Source of the DNA: Hylemonella sp. UBA6679 | Lineage (GTDB): Bacteria > Pseudomonadota > Gammaproteobacteria > Burkholderiales > Burkholderiaceae_C | Length of the DNA: 20,288 nt | NCBI GenBank assembly: GCA_002454975.1 | Contig: DKJZ01000093.1 | Coordinates: 1-20,288, forward strand | Direction of reading: 5' to 3' | In this document: one piece after another, positions 1 to 6,360 of the stretch | Layout of the letters: each line of letters opens with the position of its first letter | How positions within the stretch are numbered: position 1 is the stretch's first letter | Translations under genes and position numbers: made by a program | The notes under the pieces: model-generated | Told to the model about the DNA's origin: nothing | The model's input: only the letters and a program-made list of their open reading frames with translations | The model's database searches: none

Positions 1-683
1 ATCACCACCTTGATGCCCTCGCGCAGCAAAGCACCCTGCTGGGCGTTGCGCATCACGCCAGCAAGCTGTTGCTCTAATTTTGATAGCTGACCAGCCGCAT
101 CTGCCTTGGCCAGGAAGTCAATTTCTTCTTCAGGAAAATCAAGCGTGGCCTCCACCAACATGCGCAAGTGGATGAGCCCGTCACGCAGCACATGGATCTC
201 ACGCGAGAAGTCGCCGGCCATCGAACGCGTGGCACTGCGGGCAGCAGCCTCGGTGCTGGCGTCGATCAAATCGGCAATGGCTTCGGCTTGCGCGAGGTCG
301 ATTTTGTCGTTTAAAAAAGCTCGCTCGGTGAACTCGCCAGGCTGGGCCACGCGCAAACCGGGCAGGGCGTCTTGCGCGGCTTGCAGGCAGCGCGCCAAGA
401 GCAGCTGCAACACCACCGGCCCGCCGTGGGCCTGGAGCTCGAGCACGTCTTCACCGGTGAAAGAATGTGGGCCAGGAAAGTAAATGGCCAAGCCCTGGTC
501 GAGGGTGCTGCCGTCGTCTGCTTTGAAGGGCAGGTAAGTGGCCACACGCGGGCTGAGCACCCGGCCACAGATGGCTGCTATGAGCGGCTGTAAACCCCGC
601 CCAGACACCCGCACAATGCCCACCGCCCCACGCCCAGGCGCCGTGGCAATCGCAACTATCGGTTCCTGTTGGCGGGCAAGCAT
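1..683 (-). CDS. mnmE: tRNA modification GTPase MnmE (TrmE), N-terminal part, 3' end outside window
   Basis: MnmE with MnmG makes the 5-carboxymethylaminomethyl group on wobble U34 of certain tRNAs, in the cytoplasm. The reading frame opens at an ATG (complement of 681-683) with MLARQQEPIVAIATAPGRG and stays open to base 1, giving 227 complete residues. The N-terminal formyl-THF-binding domain is clear: PGRGAVGIVRVSG (about 15-27), FTGEDVLELQAHGG (about 74-87), PGEFTERAFLNDKIDLAQAEA (about 113-133, split here only by description). The start of the helical domain follows (residues about 120-227). The G domain with the P-loop lies beyond the window edge. The start is chosen because the protein begins in register with family members; the Shine-Dalgarno sequence is weak (cagggc about 10 bases upstream). 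It lies 114 bases downstream of yidC on the same strand, separated by a cluster of stem-loops. Identification is confident; truncation is only by the window edge. Confidence 0.95.
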   Translation of the reverse strand, partial: MLARQQEPIVAIATAPGRGAVGIVRVSGRGLQPLIAAICGRVLSPRVATYLPFKADDGSTLDQGLAIYFPGPHSFTGEDVLELQAHGGPVVLQLLLARCLQAAQDALPGLRVAQPGEFTERAFLNDKIDLAQAEAIADLIDASTEAAARSATRSMAGDFSREIHVLRDGLIHLRMLVEATLDFPEEEIDFLAKADAAGQLSKLEQQLAGVMRNAQQGALLREGIKVV

Positions 684-729
684 GAAGTGATTGTGCCCTG
701 AAGTGGCCCCAGATCAGGGACACCGCGGA

Positions 730-797
730 ACCGGCTTTGCCGGTCTGCTGGTGTCGCCCCCTTCAAAGGGGGGAGGCGCCAAAGGCGCCTCGGGGGG
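730..797. repeat. Cluster of three stem-loops between yidC and mnmE
   Basis: Three perfect inverted repeats stand side by side: ACCGGC-TTT-GCCGGT (730-744), CCCCC-TTCAAA-GGGGG (757-772) and AGGCGCC-AAA-GGCGCCT (774-790), followed by GGGGGG (792-797) directly against the yidC stop codon. None has a U-tract, so a simple intrinsic terminator is not shown. It could slow transcription or protect the 3' end of the rnpA-yidD-yidC message, or be a member of a dispersed intergenic repeat family. Similar GC-rich units occur, as far as I recall, in other Comamonadaceae genomes; this was not checked. Confidence 0.7.
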
Positions 798-2492
798 TTA
801 CTTGAACTTCGGCAAATTGAACTGCGGCGGCACACCCATGCGCACGTTGATGAGCCACTGCTGCGCAATCGACAAGATGTTGTTGGTGATCCAGTACAGC
901 ACCAAACCGGCCGGGAAGAAGAAGAACATCACGCTGAACATCAGCGGCATGATCCACATCATCTTGGCTTGCATGGGGTCGGGTGGCGCGGGGTTGAGCG
1001 CGGTTTGCAGCAAGGTGGTCAGGGTCATGACCAGGGGCAAGATGAAATACGGGTCAGCGGCAGACAGGTCGTTGATCCACAAAATCCAAGGCGCGTTGCG
1101 CATCTCCACGCTGGAGAGCAGCACCCAGTACAACGCGATGAACACCGGAATTTGGATGGCAATGGGCAAGCAGCCGCCCATGGGGTTGACCTTTTCCTCG
1201 CGGTAGATTTTCATCATCTCCGTTTGCATTTGCTGCGGGTTGCTCTTGAGGCGTTCGCGCATTTCCATGATGCGTGGGTTGATGGCCTTCATCTTGGCCA
1301 TGCTCGCGTAGGCCTTGGCGTTGAGCCAGTAAAACGCAATTTTCAGCAGCAGCACCAAGGCCACAATCGCCCAACCCCAGTTTTGGATGTAGCCATACAA
1401 CTGGTCAAGCAGCCAATACAAAGGCTTGGCCAAAATGGTGAGCCAGCCGTAGTCTTTGACCAGCTCCAGGCCAGGCGCCAAAGTTTCAAGAATTTTTTCT
1501 TCTTGTGGGCCAACAAACAAGCGGCTTTCAAGCGCTTTGCTGGTGCCCGTGGCCACCTCGCCGAGTTGGCTGATCATGCCTACGGCGTAGAGGTTGGTGT
1601 CCACCTTGCGCATGAACAAATCGCGCTGCACACCATCGGCCAGCAGCCAGGCGCTGGCAAAGTAGTGCTGCACCATGGCGGCATAACCGTTGCTGGCTTG
1701 CTTGTCGATCTCGAATTTGTTTTTCTCGATGTCGGCAAACTCCACTTTTTGGTATTTCTTGGCCTCGGTGTAAACCGCTGGGCCGGTGAAGGTGGAGTAA
1801 AAAGCAGACTCGCCCGCAGGCTTGTTGCCATCGCGCACCAGTTGCAGGTACAGCTGGGGCGCCACAGCTGCAGCGCCGGTGTTGCTCACCTCGTGCTTGA
1901 CGCCCAAGGTGTAGTCACCGCGCTTGAGGGTGTAGGTTTTGACCAGCTTGACGCCGCCCACCTCAGGCGACTCAAACTTCAGCACCAGCTCATTGGCGCC
2001 CGCCTTGAGCTCTTTGTCGCCATTGAAGCTCATCACGGTTTTGTGCGTGGGTAGCGTTGCGCCTGCTGTGCCAGAGATCAGGCCGGTTTGGGCCAGGTAC
2101 ACACGCTCTTTGCTGTTGTCGAGCAACACAAAGTTTTTCTTGGGGTCAGCCAAGTCGGCGTGCTTGAGGAATTCGGTGCGCACCAGCGAGCCGCCTTCGG
2201 TGTCGAAGGTGAGCTTGAGCACGTCGGTGGTCACAACCACACGCTCACCCACCGCAGAAGCCGCGCTTGAGGGCACGGCACTGCTGCCAGCCGTAGCGCT
2301 TGTAGCCACGCCTGCTGGAACGCTGCTGGCCTCTGTGCCTGCGGCCACCGAACCGGCAGCAGGGGCGGCAGTTTTCGTCGGTTGCGGGAAGAAAGTGGCG
2401 GGGTGGCCGTTGTGAATTTGCCATTGGTCCCACAGCAACACCATGGAGAAGCCAAAAATCACCCACAAAATGGTGCGGCGGATGTCGTTCAT
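798..2492 (-). CDS. yidC: Membrane protein insertase YidC
   Basis: YidC inserts and folds inner-membrane proteins, alone or with SecYEG. The protein is 564 residues. It has an N-terminal TM anchor (TILWVIFGFSMVLLW, about 7-21), a Pro/Ala-rich linker, a periplasmic P1 domain (about 80-345), and a C-terminal core of five TM segments (about 350-550) with SMAKMKAINPRIMEMRERL and EEKVNPMGGCLPIAIQIPVF. At the groove position where E. coli has Arg366 there is a Lys (about residue 384, LLLKIAFYW), a conservative change that I believe is common in relatives. A longer reading frame runs upstream to 2594, but it overlaps yidD and lacks homology. The ATG at 2492 gives the canonical MNDIRRTILW and sits in a 4-base ATGA overlap with the yidD stop, with TTGAAGAAAACGAC before it. 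It is coupled to yidD and rnpA, which links ribosomal protein, RNase P and membrane insertion in one leftward unit. Confidence 0.98.
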   Translation of the reverse strand: MNDIRRTILWVIFGFSMVLLWDQWQIHNGHPATFFPQPTKTAAPAAGSVAAGTEASSVPAGVATSATAGSSAVPSSAASAVGERVVVTTDVLKLTFDTEGGSLVRTEFLKHADLADPKKNFVLLDNSKERVYLAQTGLISGTAGATLPTHKTVMSFNGDKELKAGANELVLKFESPEVGGVKLVKTYTLKRGDYTLGVKHEVSNTGAAAVAPQLYLQLVRDGNKPAGESAFYSTFTGPAVYTEAKKYQKVEFADIEKNKFEIDKQASNGYAAMVQHYFASAWLLADGVQRDLFMRKVDTNLYAVGMISQLGEVATGTSKALESRLFVGPQEEKILETLAPGLELVKDYGWLTILAKPLYWLLDQLYGYIQNWGWAIVALVLLLKIAFYWLNAKAYASMAKMKAINPRIMEMRERLKSNPQQMQTEMMKIYREEKVNPMGGCLPIAIQIPVFIALYWVLLSSVEMRNAPWILWINDLSAADPYFILPLVMTLTTLLQTALNPAPPDPMQAKMMWIMPLMFSVMFFFFPAGLVLYWITNNILSIAQQWLINVRMGVPPQFNLPKFK

Positions 2493-2761
2493 GTCGTTTT
2501 CTTCAAGGTAGAGGGGAACAAGCGTGCAAAAAGAGAGCCGCTGGGGGACTGGGGTGGCACAGGGTCGCAGCCGCCTTCGCAGGCAGGATGGCAACGTACC
2601 AAACGCTTCAGGGTCAGGTAGCTGCCAGCAAAAGCACCATGCTGGTCCAGTGCTTGCAAGGAATACGCCGAACAGGTGGGCTCAAAGCGGCAACCTGCAC
2701 CGATCCATGGGCTGAGCAACAAGCGGTAAGCCTTGACCAAAGCCATGAGCAATGCTTTCAT
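2489..2761 (-). CDS. yidD: Membrane protein insertion efficiency factor YidD
   Basis: This small 90-residue protein helps YidC-dependent insertion at the inner membrane face. It shows the family core: an amphipathic N-terminus (MKALLMALVKAYRLLLSPW), the cysteine motif CRFEPTCSAYS (about 24-34), HGAFAGSYLTLKRLVRCHP and GGCDPVPPQ (about 64-72). The length is normal for the family. The ATG at 2761 overlaps the rnpA stop codon as ATGA, and its own stop overlaps the yidC start in the same way, so translation of the three genes is probably coupled. No frameshift or missing key residue was seen. Confidence 0.97.
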   Translation of the reverse strand: MKALLMALVKAYRLLLSPWIGAGCRFEPTCSAYSLQALDQHGAFAGSYLTLKRLVRCHPACEGGCDPVPPQSPSGSLFARLFPSTLKKTT

Positions 2762-3201
2762 GACGACACCCCACTGGCTAGAGCCACTAAGGTCTGCGCA
2801 AGCAACGGCTGGTTCGCAAGATGAGCGCGTTCAAACAACAAAGCCATTTCTTCACGAACGGCTTGTTTGAGCACGTCGGAAGCGGCGCTGTGAAACTGCT
2901 TGGGGCTGAATGCTGCGCGCAGACGCACCACATGGGCGGCCTGGCTCAGGTCGTTGGCATGCTCGGTGGCTGTGGCGTACACCTGTCGTTTGATCAGATG
3001 GCGGGTGACTGACCGCTTGGCCCATCGCTTGGGAACCATGGCCCCCATCCAGACGTCGCGCTGGCGAAATAAGCCAGCAGGTGCCGAAGCGGATTCAGAC
3101 AGGGCGCAGCGGTGCATCACGAAATGAGTCGTCTTGGCCACGGTGGTACCGGCAAGGACGGCTTGAAACTGAGCCCGTGTTTTGAGATGCAGCACGTGCA
3201 A
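2758..3201 (-). CDS. rnpA: Ribonuclease P protein component
   Basis: RnpA is the protein subunit of RNase P, which trims the 5' leader of pre-tRNA together with the RNA subunit. The sequence starts LHLKTRAQFQAVLAG and holds the basic RNR-like motif as KRWAKRSVTRHLIKRQVY (about 58-75). The C-terminal helix is LKQAVREEMALLFERA. No ATG is available in frame upstream: the reading starts either at TTG (3201, 147 residues) or at GTG (3195, 145 residues), and neither has a clear Shine-Dalgarno sequence. It is therefore a non-ATG start gene in either case. It lies 70 bases downstream of rpmH and overlaps yidD by ATGA. Translation may depend partly on coupling to rpmH message structure, which is inference. 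Confidence 0.93.
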   Translation of the reverse strand: MHVLHLKTRAQFQAVLAGTTVAKTTHFVMHRCALSESASAPAGLFRQRDVWMGAMVPKRWAKRSVTRHLIKRQVYATATEHANDLSQAAHVVRLRAAFSPKQFHSAASDVLKQAVREEMALLFERAHLANQPLLAQTLVALASGVSS

Positions 3202-3271
3202 GTCAGTGATGGTTGAAACCGACTGACCTACACGCGTGGGTCGCGTTGAGAAAACTCAGGCAAGCTCGGGC

Positions 3272-3406
3272 TTAGACAGCCAGGCGCTTGCGGCCCTTGG
3301 CGCGGCGTGCGTTGATAACAGCACGGCCACCACGGGTTTTCATGCGCACCAAGAAACCATGGGTGCGGGCGCGGCGAATTTTGGAAGGTTGGTAAGTGCG
3401 TTTCAT
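3272..3406 (-). CDS. rpmH: 50S ribosomal protein L34
   Basis: L34 is a small basic protein of the large ribosomal subunit. The 44-residue frame runs from the ATG at 3406 (MKRTYQPSKIRRARTHGF) to a TAA at 3272 and ends RRAKGRKRLAV; this is the complete, normal-length family sequence. Upstream on the minus strand, AGAAGAGCAAC gives a fair ribosome-binding site, and a near-consensus promoter lies about 30 bases further up. It is the first gene of the leftward unit that starts at the origin. Confidence 0.98.
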   Translation of the reverse strand: MKRTYQPSKIRRARTHGFLVRMKTRGGRAVINARRAKGRKRLAV

Positions 3407-3433
3407 GTTGCTCTTCTATCAGGGAAACCCAGG

Positions 3434-3462
3434 ATTATCACAAATTTTCGCCATCCTGACAA
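3434..3462 (-). promoter_or_regulatory. Sigma70-type promoter of rpmH-rnpA-yidD-yidC
   Basis: On the minus strand TTGTCA (complement of 3457-3462) and GATAAT (complement of 3434-3439) are separated by exactly 17 bases. Both match the sigma70 consensus in five of six positions. Transcription would start near 3427, about 20 bases before the rpmH ATG. Confidence 0.75.
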
Positions 3463-3518
3463 TTCAATGCCTTTTGGACAGCAAGATCAACCCACCAACC
3501 CGTCTTGAGGTGGCGCGG

Positions 3519-3527
3519 TGTGGATAA
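3519..3527 (-). promoter_or_regulatory. DnaA box, perfect
   Basis: TGTGGATAA is the exact complement of TTATCCACA. It lies 67 bases before the dnaA ATG. It covers the place where the -35 element would be for the -10-like TAGAAT at 3541-3546, an arrangement expected for autoregulation of dnaA. Confidence 0.85.
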
Positions 3528-3540
3528 ATGCTTGATAAAT

Positions 3541-3546
3541 TAGAAT
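3541..3546 (+). promoter_or_regulatory. Possible -10 element of dnaA
   Basis: TAGAAT matches TATAAT in five positions and would give a start near 3553, 40 bases before the dnaA ATG. No good -35 hexamer is seen 16-18 bases upstream; that stretch is filled by the DnaA box at 3519-3527. The call is tentative. Confidence 0.4.
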
Positions 3547-3567
3547 ATGGGCTTGAGCTCAGAACAC

Positions 3568-3576
3568 CTATCCACA
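3568..3576 (+). promoter_or_regulatory. DnaA box, one mismatch
   Basis: CTATCCACA differs from TTATCCACA only at the first base. It lies in the dnaA leader, 17 bases before the start codon, so bound DnaA could also affect dnaA expression. Confidence 0.65.
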
Positions 3577-3593
3577 GAACAGACCACGCCGAC

Positions 3594-5003
3594 ATGACCG
3601 AGGGAATCACCAATCAGCAGATCGGCAACAGTGGAAGCGCAGGCGATCACCTCTGGCAAAGTTGCGTCGAACAACTCGCCCAAGAACTCCCCGAACAGCA
3701 GTTCAGCACATGGATCAAACCCCTGGTCGCACAGGTCTCGGATAACCTGAGCAAGGTCACTATTTTTGTCGCCAACCGCTTCAAAATGGACTGGGTACGT
3801 GCCCAGTACAGCCAGCGCATTGCCGCTTTGCTGGAGAAAACTTACGGTCAGAAAATTCAGATCGAGTTAGTGCTTACTCAGCGTGAAAGTGGCGCAAAAC
3901 AAAAGTCTTCACCTCAATCATTTGAAGCGCAGGTGCTCGACGAGGTGGTTGATGCGCCCGAAGACAAAGCCCTAGGCCCAGGCAAAAACAAGCTGAACTC
4001 CGCGCTGAACTTCAACACCCTGGTTGAGGGCAGCGCCAACCGCATGGCGCGCGCTGCTGCCCTGCATGTGGCGGGATCGCCTGGCCAGCTGTACAACCCG
4101 CTGTTCATCTATGGCGGGGTTGGTTTGGGCAAGACCCACCTGATGCACGCGGTGGGTAACAAACTGCTCTCAGACCAGCCGCAAGCCAAAGTTCTCTACA
4201 TCCATGCCGAACAGTTCGTCACAGATGTGGTTAAAGCCTACCAACGCAAGACGTTTGACGATTTCAAAGAGAAATACCACTCGCTCGACTTGCTGTTGAT
4301 CGACGACGTGCAGTTCTTTGCCAACAAAGAACGCACCCAAGAAGAGTTTTTCAATGCTTTTGAGGCTTTGTTGGCGAAAAAGTCACACATTGTGATGACC
4401 AGCGACACCTACCCCAAGGGTTTGACAGACATCCATGAGCGTTTGGTCTCGCGTTTTGACTCAGGGTTGACTGTGGCCATCGAGCCACCTGAGCTGGAAA
4501 TGCGCGTGGCCATTCTGATCAACAAAGCCCTGGCTGAAGGCAGCGCCATGCCCGAAGAAGTGGCCTTCTTCGTGGCCAAGAACGTGCGCTCGAACGTGCG
4601 CGAGCTCGAAGGCGCTTTGCGAAAAATTCTGGCTTATTCGCGCTTTAACCAAAAAGAGATTTCGATTCAGCTCGCGCGCGAGGCGCTGCGCGACTTGCTC
4701 TCCATCCAAAACCGACAGATCTCGGTGGAAAACATTCAGAAAACGGTGGCGGACTACTACAAGATCAAAGTCGCCGACATGTACAGCAAAAAGCGGCCCG
4801 CCAGCATTGCCCGTCCGCGTCAAATTGCGATGTACCTGGCCAAAGAACTCACGCAAAAAAGCTTGCCTGAAATTGGCGAGCTGTTCGGGGGGCGCGACCA
4901 CACCACCGTGCTGCACGCTGTGCGCAAAATTTCAGGTGAACGCCAGCAGCTCACCGAGCTCAACCAGCAGCTCCATGTGCTGGAACAAACCCTCAAAGGA
5001 TGA
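3594..5003 (+). CDS. dnaA: Chromosomal replication initiator DnaA
   Basis: DnaA binds DnaA boxes, oligomerises with ATP and opens the origin. The product has 469 residues. Domain I is recognisable (LWQSCVEQLAQELPEQQFSTWI, residues about 17-38), followed by a variable linker. The AAA+ domain has Walker A GGVGLGKT (174-181) and Walker B LLLIDDVQFF with D237/D238. The DNA-binding domain IV carries the signature ending GGRDHTTVLHAVRKI (about 432-446). The frame is open further upstream to 3528, but the extra 22 residues run through the DnaA-box leader and do not look like the family N-terminus, so the ATG at 3594 is preferred; its Shine-Dalgarno is weak. DnaA boxes on both sides of the gene fit autoregulation and an origin here. 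Confidence 0.98.
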   Translation: MTEGITNQQIGNSGSAGDHLWQSCVEQLAQELPEQQFSTWIKPLVAQVSDNLSKVTIFVANRFKMDWVRAQYSQRIAALLEKTYGQKIQIELVLTQRESGAKQKSSPQSFEAQVLDEVVDAPEDKALGPGKNKLNSALNFNTLVEGSANRMARAAALHVAGSPGQLYNPLFIYGGVGLGKTHLMHAVGNKLLSDQPQAKVLYIHAEQFVTDVVKAYQRKTFDDFKEKYHSLDLLLIDDVQFFANKERTQEEFFNAFEALLAKKSHIVMTSDTYPKGLTDIHERLVSRFDSGLTVAIEPPELEMRVAILINKALAEGSAMPEEVAFFVAKNVRSNVRELEGALRKILAYSRFNQKEISIQLAREALRDLLSIQNRQISVENIQKTVADYYKIKVADMYSKKRPASIARPRQIAMYLAKELTQKSLPEIGELFGGRDHTTVLHAVRKISGERQQLTELNQQLHVLEQTLKG

Positions 5004-5053
5004 GCTGTGCGCAACCGTATAACCCTGTTGATAAAAAAAGGACAAGTACCCAC

Positions 5054-5062
5054 TTATCCACA
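5054..5062 (+). promoter_or_regulatory. DnaA box, perfect
   Basis: TTATCCACA is an exact match to the consensus DnaA box, 50 bases downstream of the dnaA stop codon within the candidate origin. Confidence 0.85.
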
Positions 5063-5171
5063 GGCCAGCGCCTCTTTCGCGAGTTATTCATGTTGGACAG
5101 CGAACTTCAACCCTTTTCACCCACAGGCTTTTGGACCGCTTAAAGCGTTGATAAAACAGGGGAAAATGGTG

Positions 5172-5180
5172 CTATTCACA
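5172..5180 (+). promoter_or_regulatory. DnaA box, one mismatch, next to trio-like repeat
   Basis: CTATTCACA differs from TTATTCACA only at the first base. It is the box nearest the CTA-triplet run, 18 bases away, and so is the likely site from which a DnaA filament would extend. Confidence 0.65.
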
Positions 5181-5198
5181 GCTTAAGCGCTTGCTTAC

Positions 5199-5210
5199 CT
5201 ACTACTACTA
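5199..5210 (+). repeat. Four CTA triplets, DnaA-trio-like element
   Basis: CTACTACTACTA reads as four 3'-GAT-5' units on the opposite strand, the pattern described for DnaA-trios in Bacillus subtilis. It lies between a DnaA box and the AT-rich stretch 5211-5230 before dnaN, the order expected of a basal unwinding system. Function is inferred from pattern only. Confidence 0.6.
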
Positions 5211-5241
5211 ATTTGATATAGAAGATTTAAGGAAGAGATAC

Positions 5242-6348
5242 ATGATCGTCCTCAAAGCCACGCAAGCCAAGCTGCTCGGCGTTTTGCAATCCGTCGCAGG
5301 CATCGTTGAACGCCGTCACACCCTGCCCATCCTGGCCAATGTGTTGATGCGCAAAAACGCTGCAGGCTTGCAGCTCACCACCAGTGACCTGGAAATCCAA
5401 ATTCGCACGACGCAAAGCTTTGACGGCGACGCAGGCGACTTCACCACAACCGTGGGTGCTCGCAAGCTCATCGACATCTTGCGCACCATGCCCAGCGACC
5501 AAACGGTTTCGCTCGAGTCAAGCCAAAACAAACTCGTGCTCAAAGGTGGCAAAAGCAAGTTCACCTTGCAGACCCTGCCTGCCGAGGATTTCCCTTTGGT
5601 GCAAGAGTCGGCCAACTTTGGCCCAGTGTTCAGCGTGCCTCAAAAAACGCTCAAAGCTTTGCTCGCCCAGGTGTCCTTTGCCATGGCCGTGCACGACATC
5701 CGCTACTACCTCAACGGCATTTTGTTTGTCGCTGAAGGCAAGCAACTCAGCCTGGTGGCCACCGATGGTCACCGCTTGGCATTTGCATCGGCCAACCTGG
5801 ATGTGGAAGTGCCTCGCCAAGAGGTCATCTTGCCGCGTAAAACCGTGCTGGAGATGCAGCGTTTGCTCAGCGATGCCGAGGGTGCCATCGAGATGCAATT
5901 TGCCAACAACCAGGCCAAATTCAGCTTTGAGGGCATGGAGTTTGTGACCAAGCTGGTGGAAGGCAAATTCCCCGACTACAACCGCGTGATTCCGAAAAAT
6001 CACAAAAACAGCATCACCTTGGGTCGTGTGCCCTTGTTGGCGACCTTGCAACGCACAGCCATCCTCACCAGCGACAAGTTCAAAGGTGTGCGCCTCAACA
6101 TCGATCCGGGCAGCCTGCGTGTGTCGTCCAACAATGCGGAGCAAGAAGAGGCCACCGACGAACTCGACATCGACTACGGTGGCGACAGCATTGAAATTGG
6201 CTTTAACGTGACCTACCTCATTGATGTGCTCACCAACATGTCGCAAGACATGGTCAAACTCGAACTCACAGACGCCAACAGCTCTGCTTTGTTCACCATT
6301 CCTGACAACACGCAGTTCAAGTACGTGGTCATGCCCATGCGGATTTAA
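5242..6348 (+). CDS. dnaN: DNA polymerase III beta subunit (sliding clamp)
   Basis: The beta clamp is a dimeric ring that tethers DNA polymerase III and other repair factors to DNA. The 368-residue length is normal. The N-terminus MIVLKATQAKLLGVLQSVAG, the ERRHTLPILANVL motif (about 22-34), DGHRLAF in the middle domain and the C-terminal ending YVVMPMRI are typical of three successive clamp domains. The ATG is preceded by GGAAGAGA (5231-5238), a strong ribosome-binding site. It follows the candidate origin and precedes gyrB by 12 bases, so dnaN-gyrB are probably co-transcribed. Confidence 0.98.
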   Translation: MIVLKATQAKLLGVLQSVAGIVERRHTLPILANVLMRKNAAGLQLTTSDLEIQIRTTQSFDGDAGDFTTTVGARKLIDILRTMPSDQTVSLESSQNKLVLKGGKSKFTLQTLPAEDFPLVQESANFGPVFSVPQKTLKALLAQVSFAMAVHDIRYYLNGILFVAEGKQLSLVATDGHRLAFASANLDVEVPRQEVILPRKTVLEMQRLLSDAEGAIEMQFANNQAKFSFEGMEFVTKLVEGKFPDYNRVIPKNHKNSITLGRVPLLATLQRTAILTSDKFKGVRLNIDPGSLRVSSNNAEQEEATDELDIDYGGDSIEIGFNVTYLIDVLTNMSQDMVKLELTDANSSALFTIPDNTQFKYVVMPMRI

Positions 6349-6360
6349 AGAAAGACCTTG

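Larger units (their letters stand above)
5004..5241. other. oriC: Candidate origin of replication (oriC), dnaA-dnaN gap
   Basis: This gap holds several DnaA-box-like nonamers: TTATCCACA at 5054-5062 (perfect, plus), CTATTCACA at 5172-5180 (one mismatch, plus), TGTTGATAA at 5026-5034 (one mismatch, minus) and CGTTGATAA at 5146-5154 (two mismatches, minus). After the box at 5172 come the overlapping palindromes GCTTAAGC (5181-5188) and AAGCGCTT (5185-5192), then four CTA triplets (5199-5210) and AT-rich DNA. The divergence of the genes on the two sides and the dnaA-dnaN context support an origin here. Origin activity itself is inference. Confidence 0.8.

Noticed and set aside
969..2054. A 361-codon plus-strand frame inside yidC
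   Set aside because: It is an antisense shadow of the well-conserved YidC sequence with no family features of its own.
2493..2594. Upstream extension of yidC by 34 codons
   Set aside because: It runs through the yidD gene in another frame and lacks similarity to YidC N-termini; the coupled ATG at 2492 fits better.
3236..3508. A 90-codon plus-strand frame across rpmH
   Set aside because: It is antisense to rpmH and its promoter and has no recognisable features.
3528..3593. Upstream extension of dnaA by 22 codons
   Set aside because: It would translate the DnaA-box leader and probable promoter; the family-like N-terminus begins at 3594.
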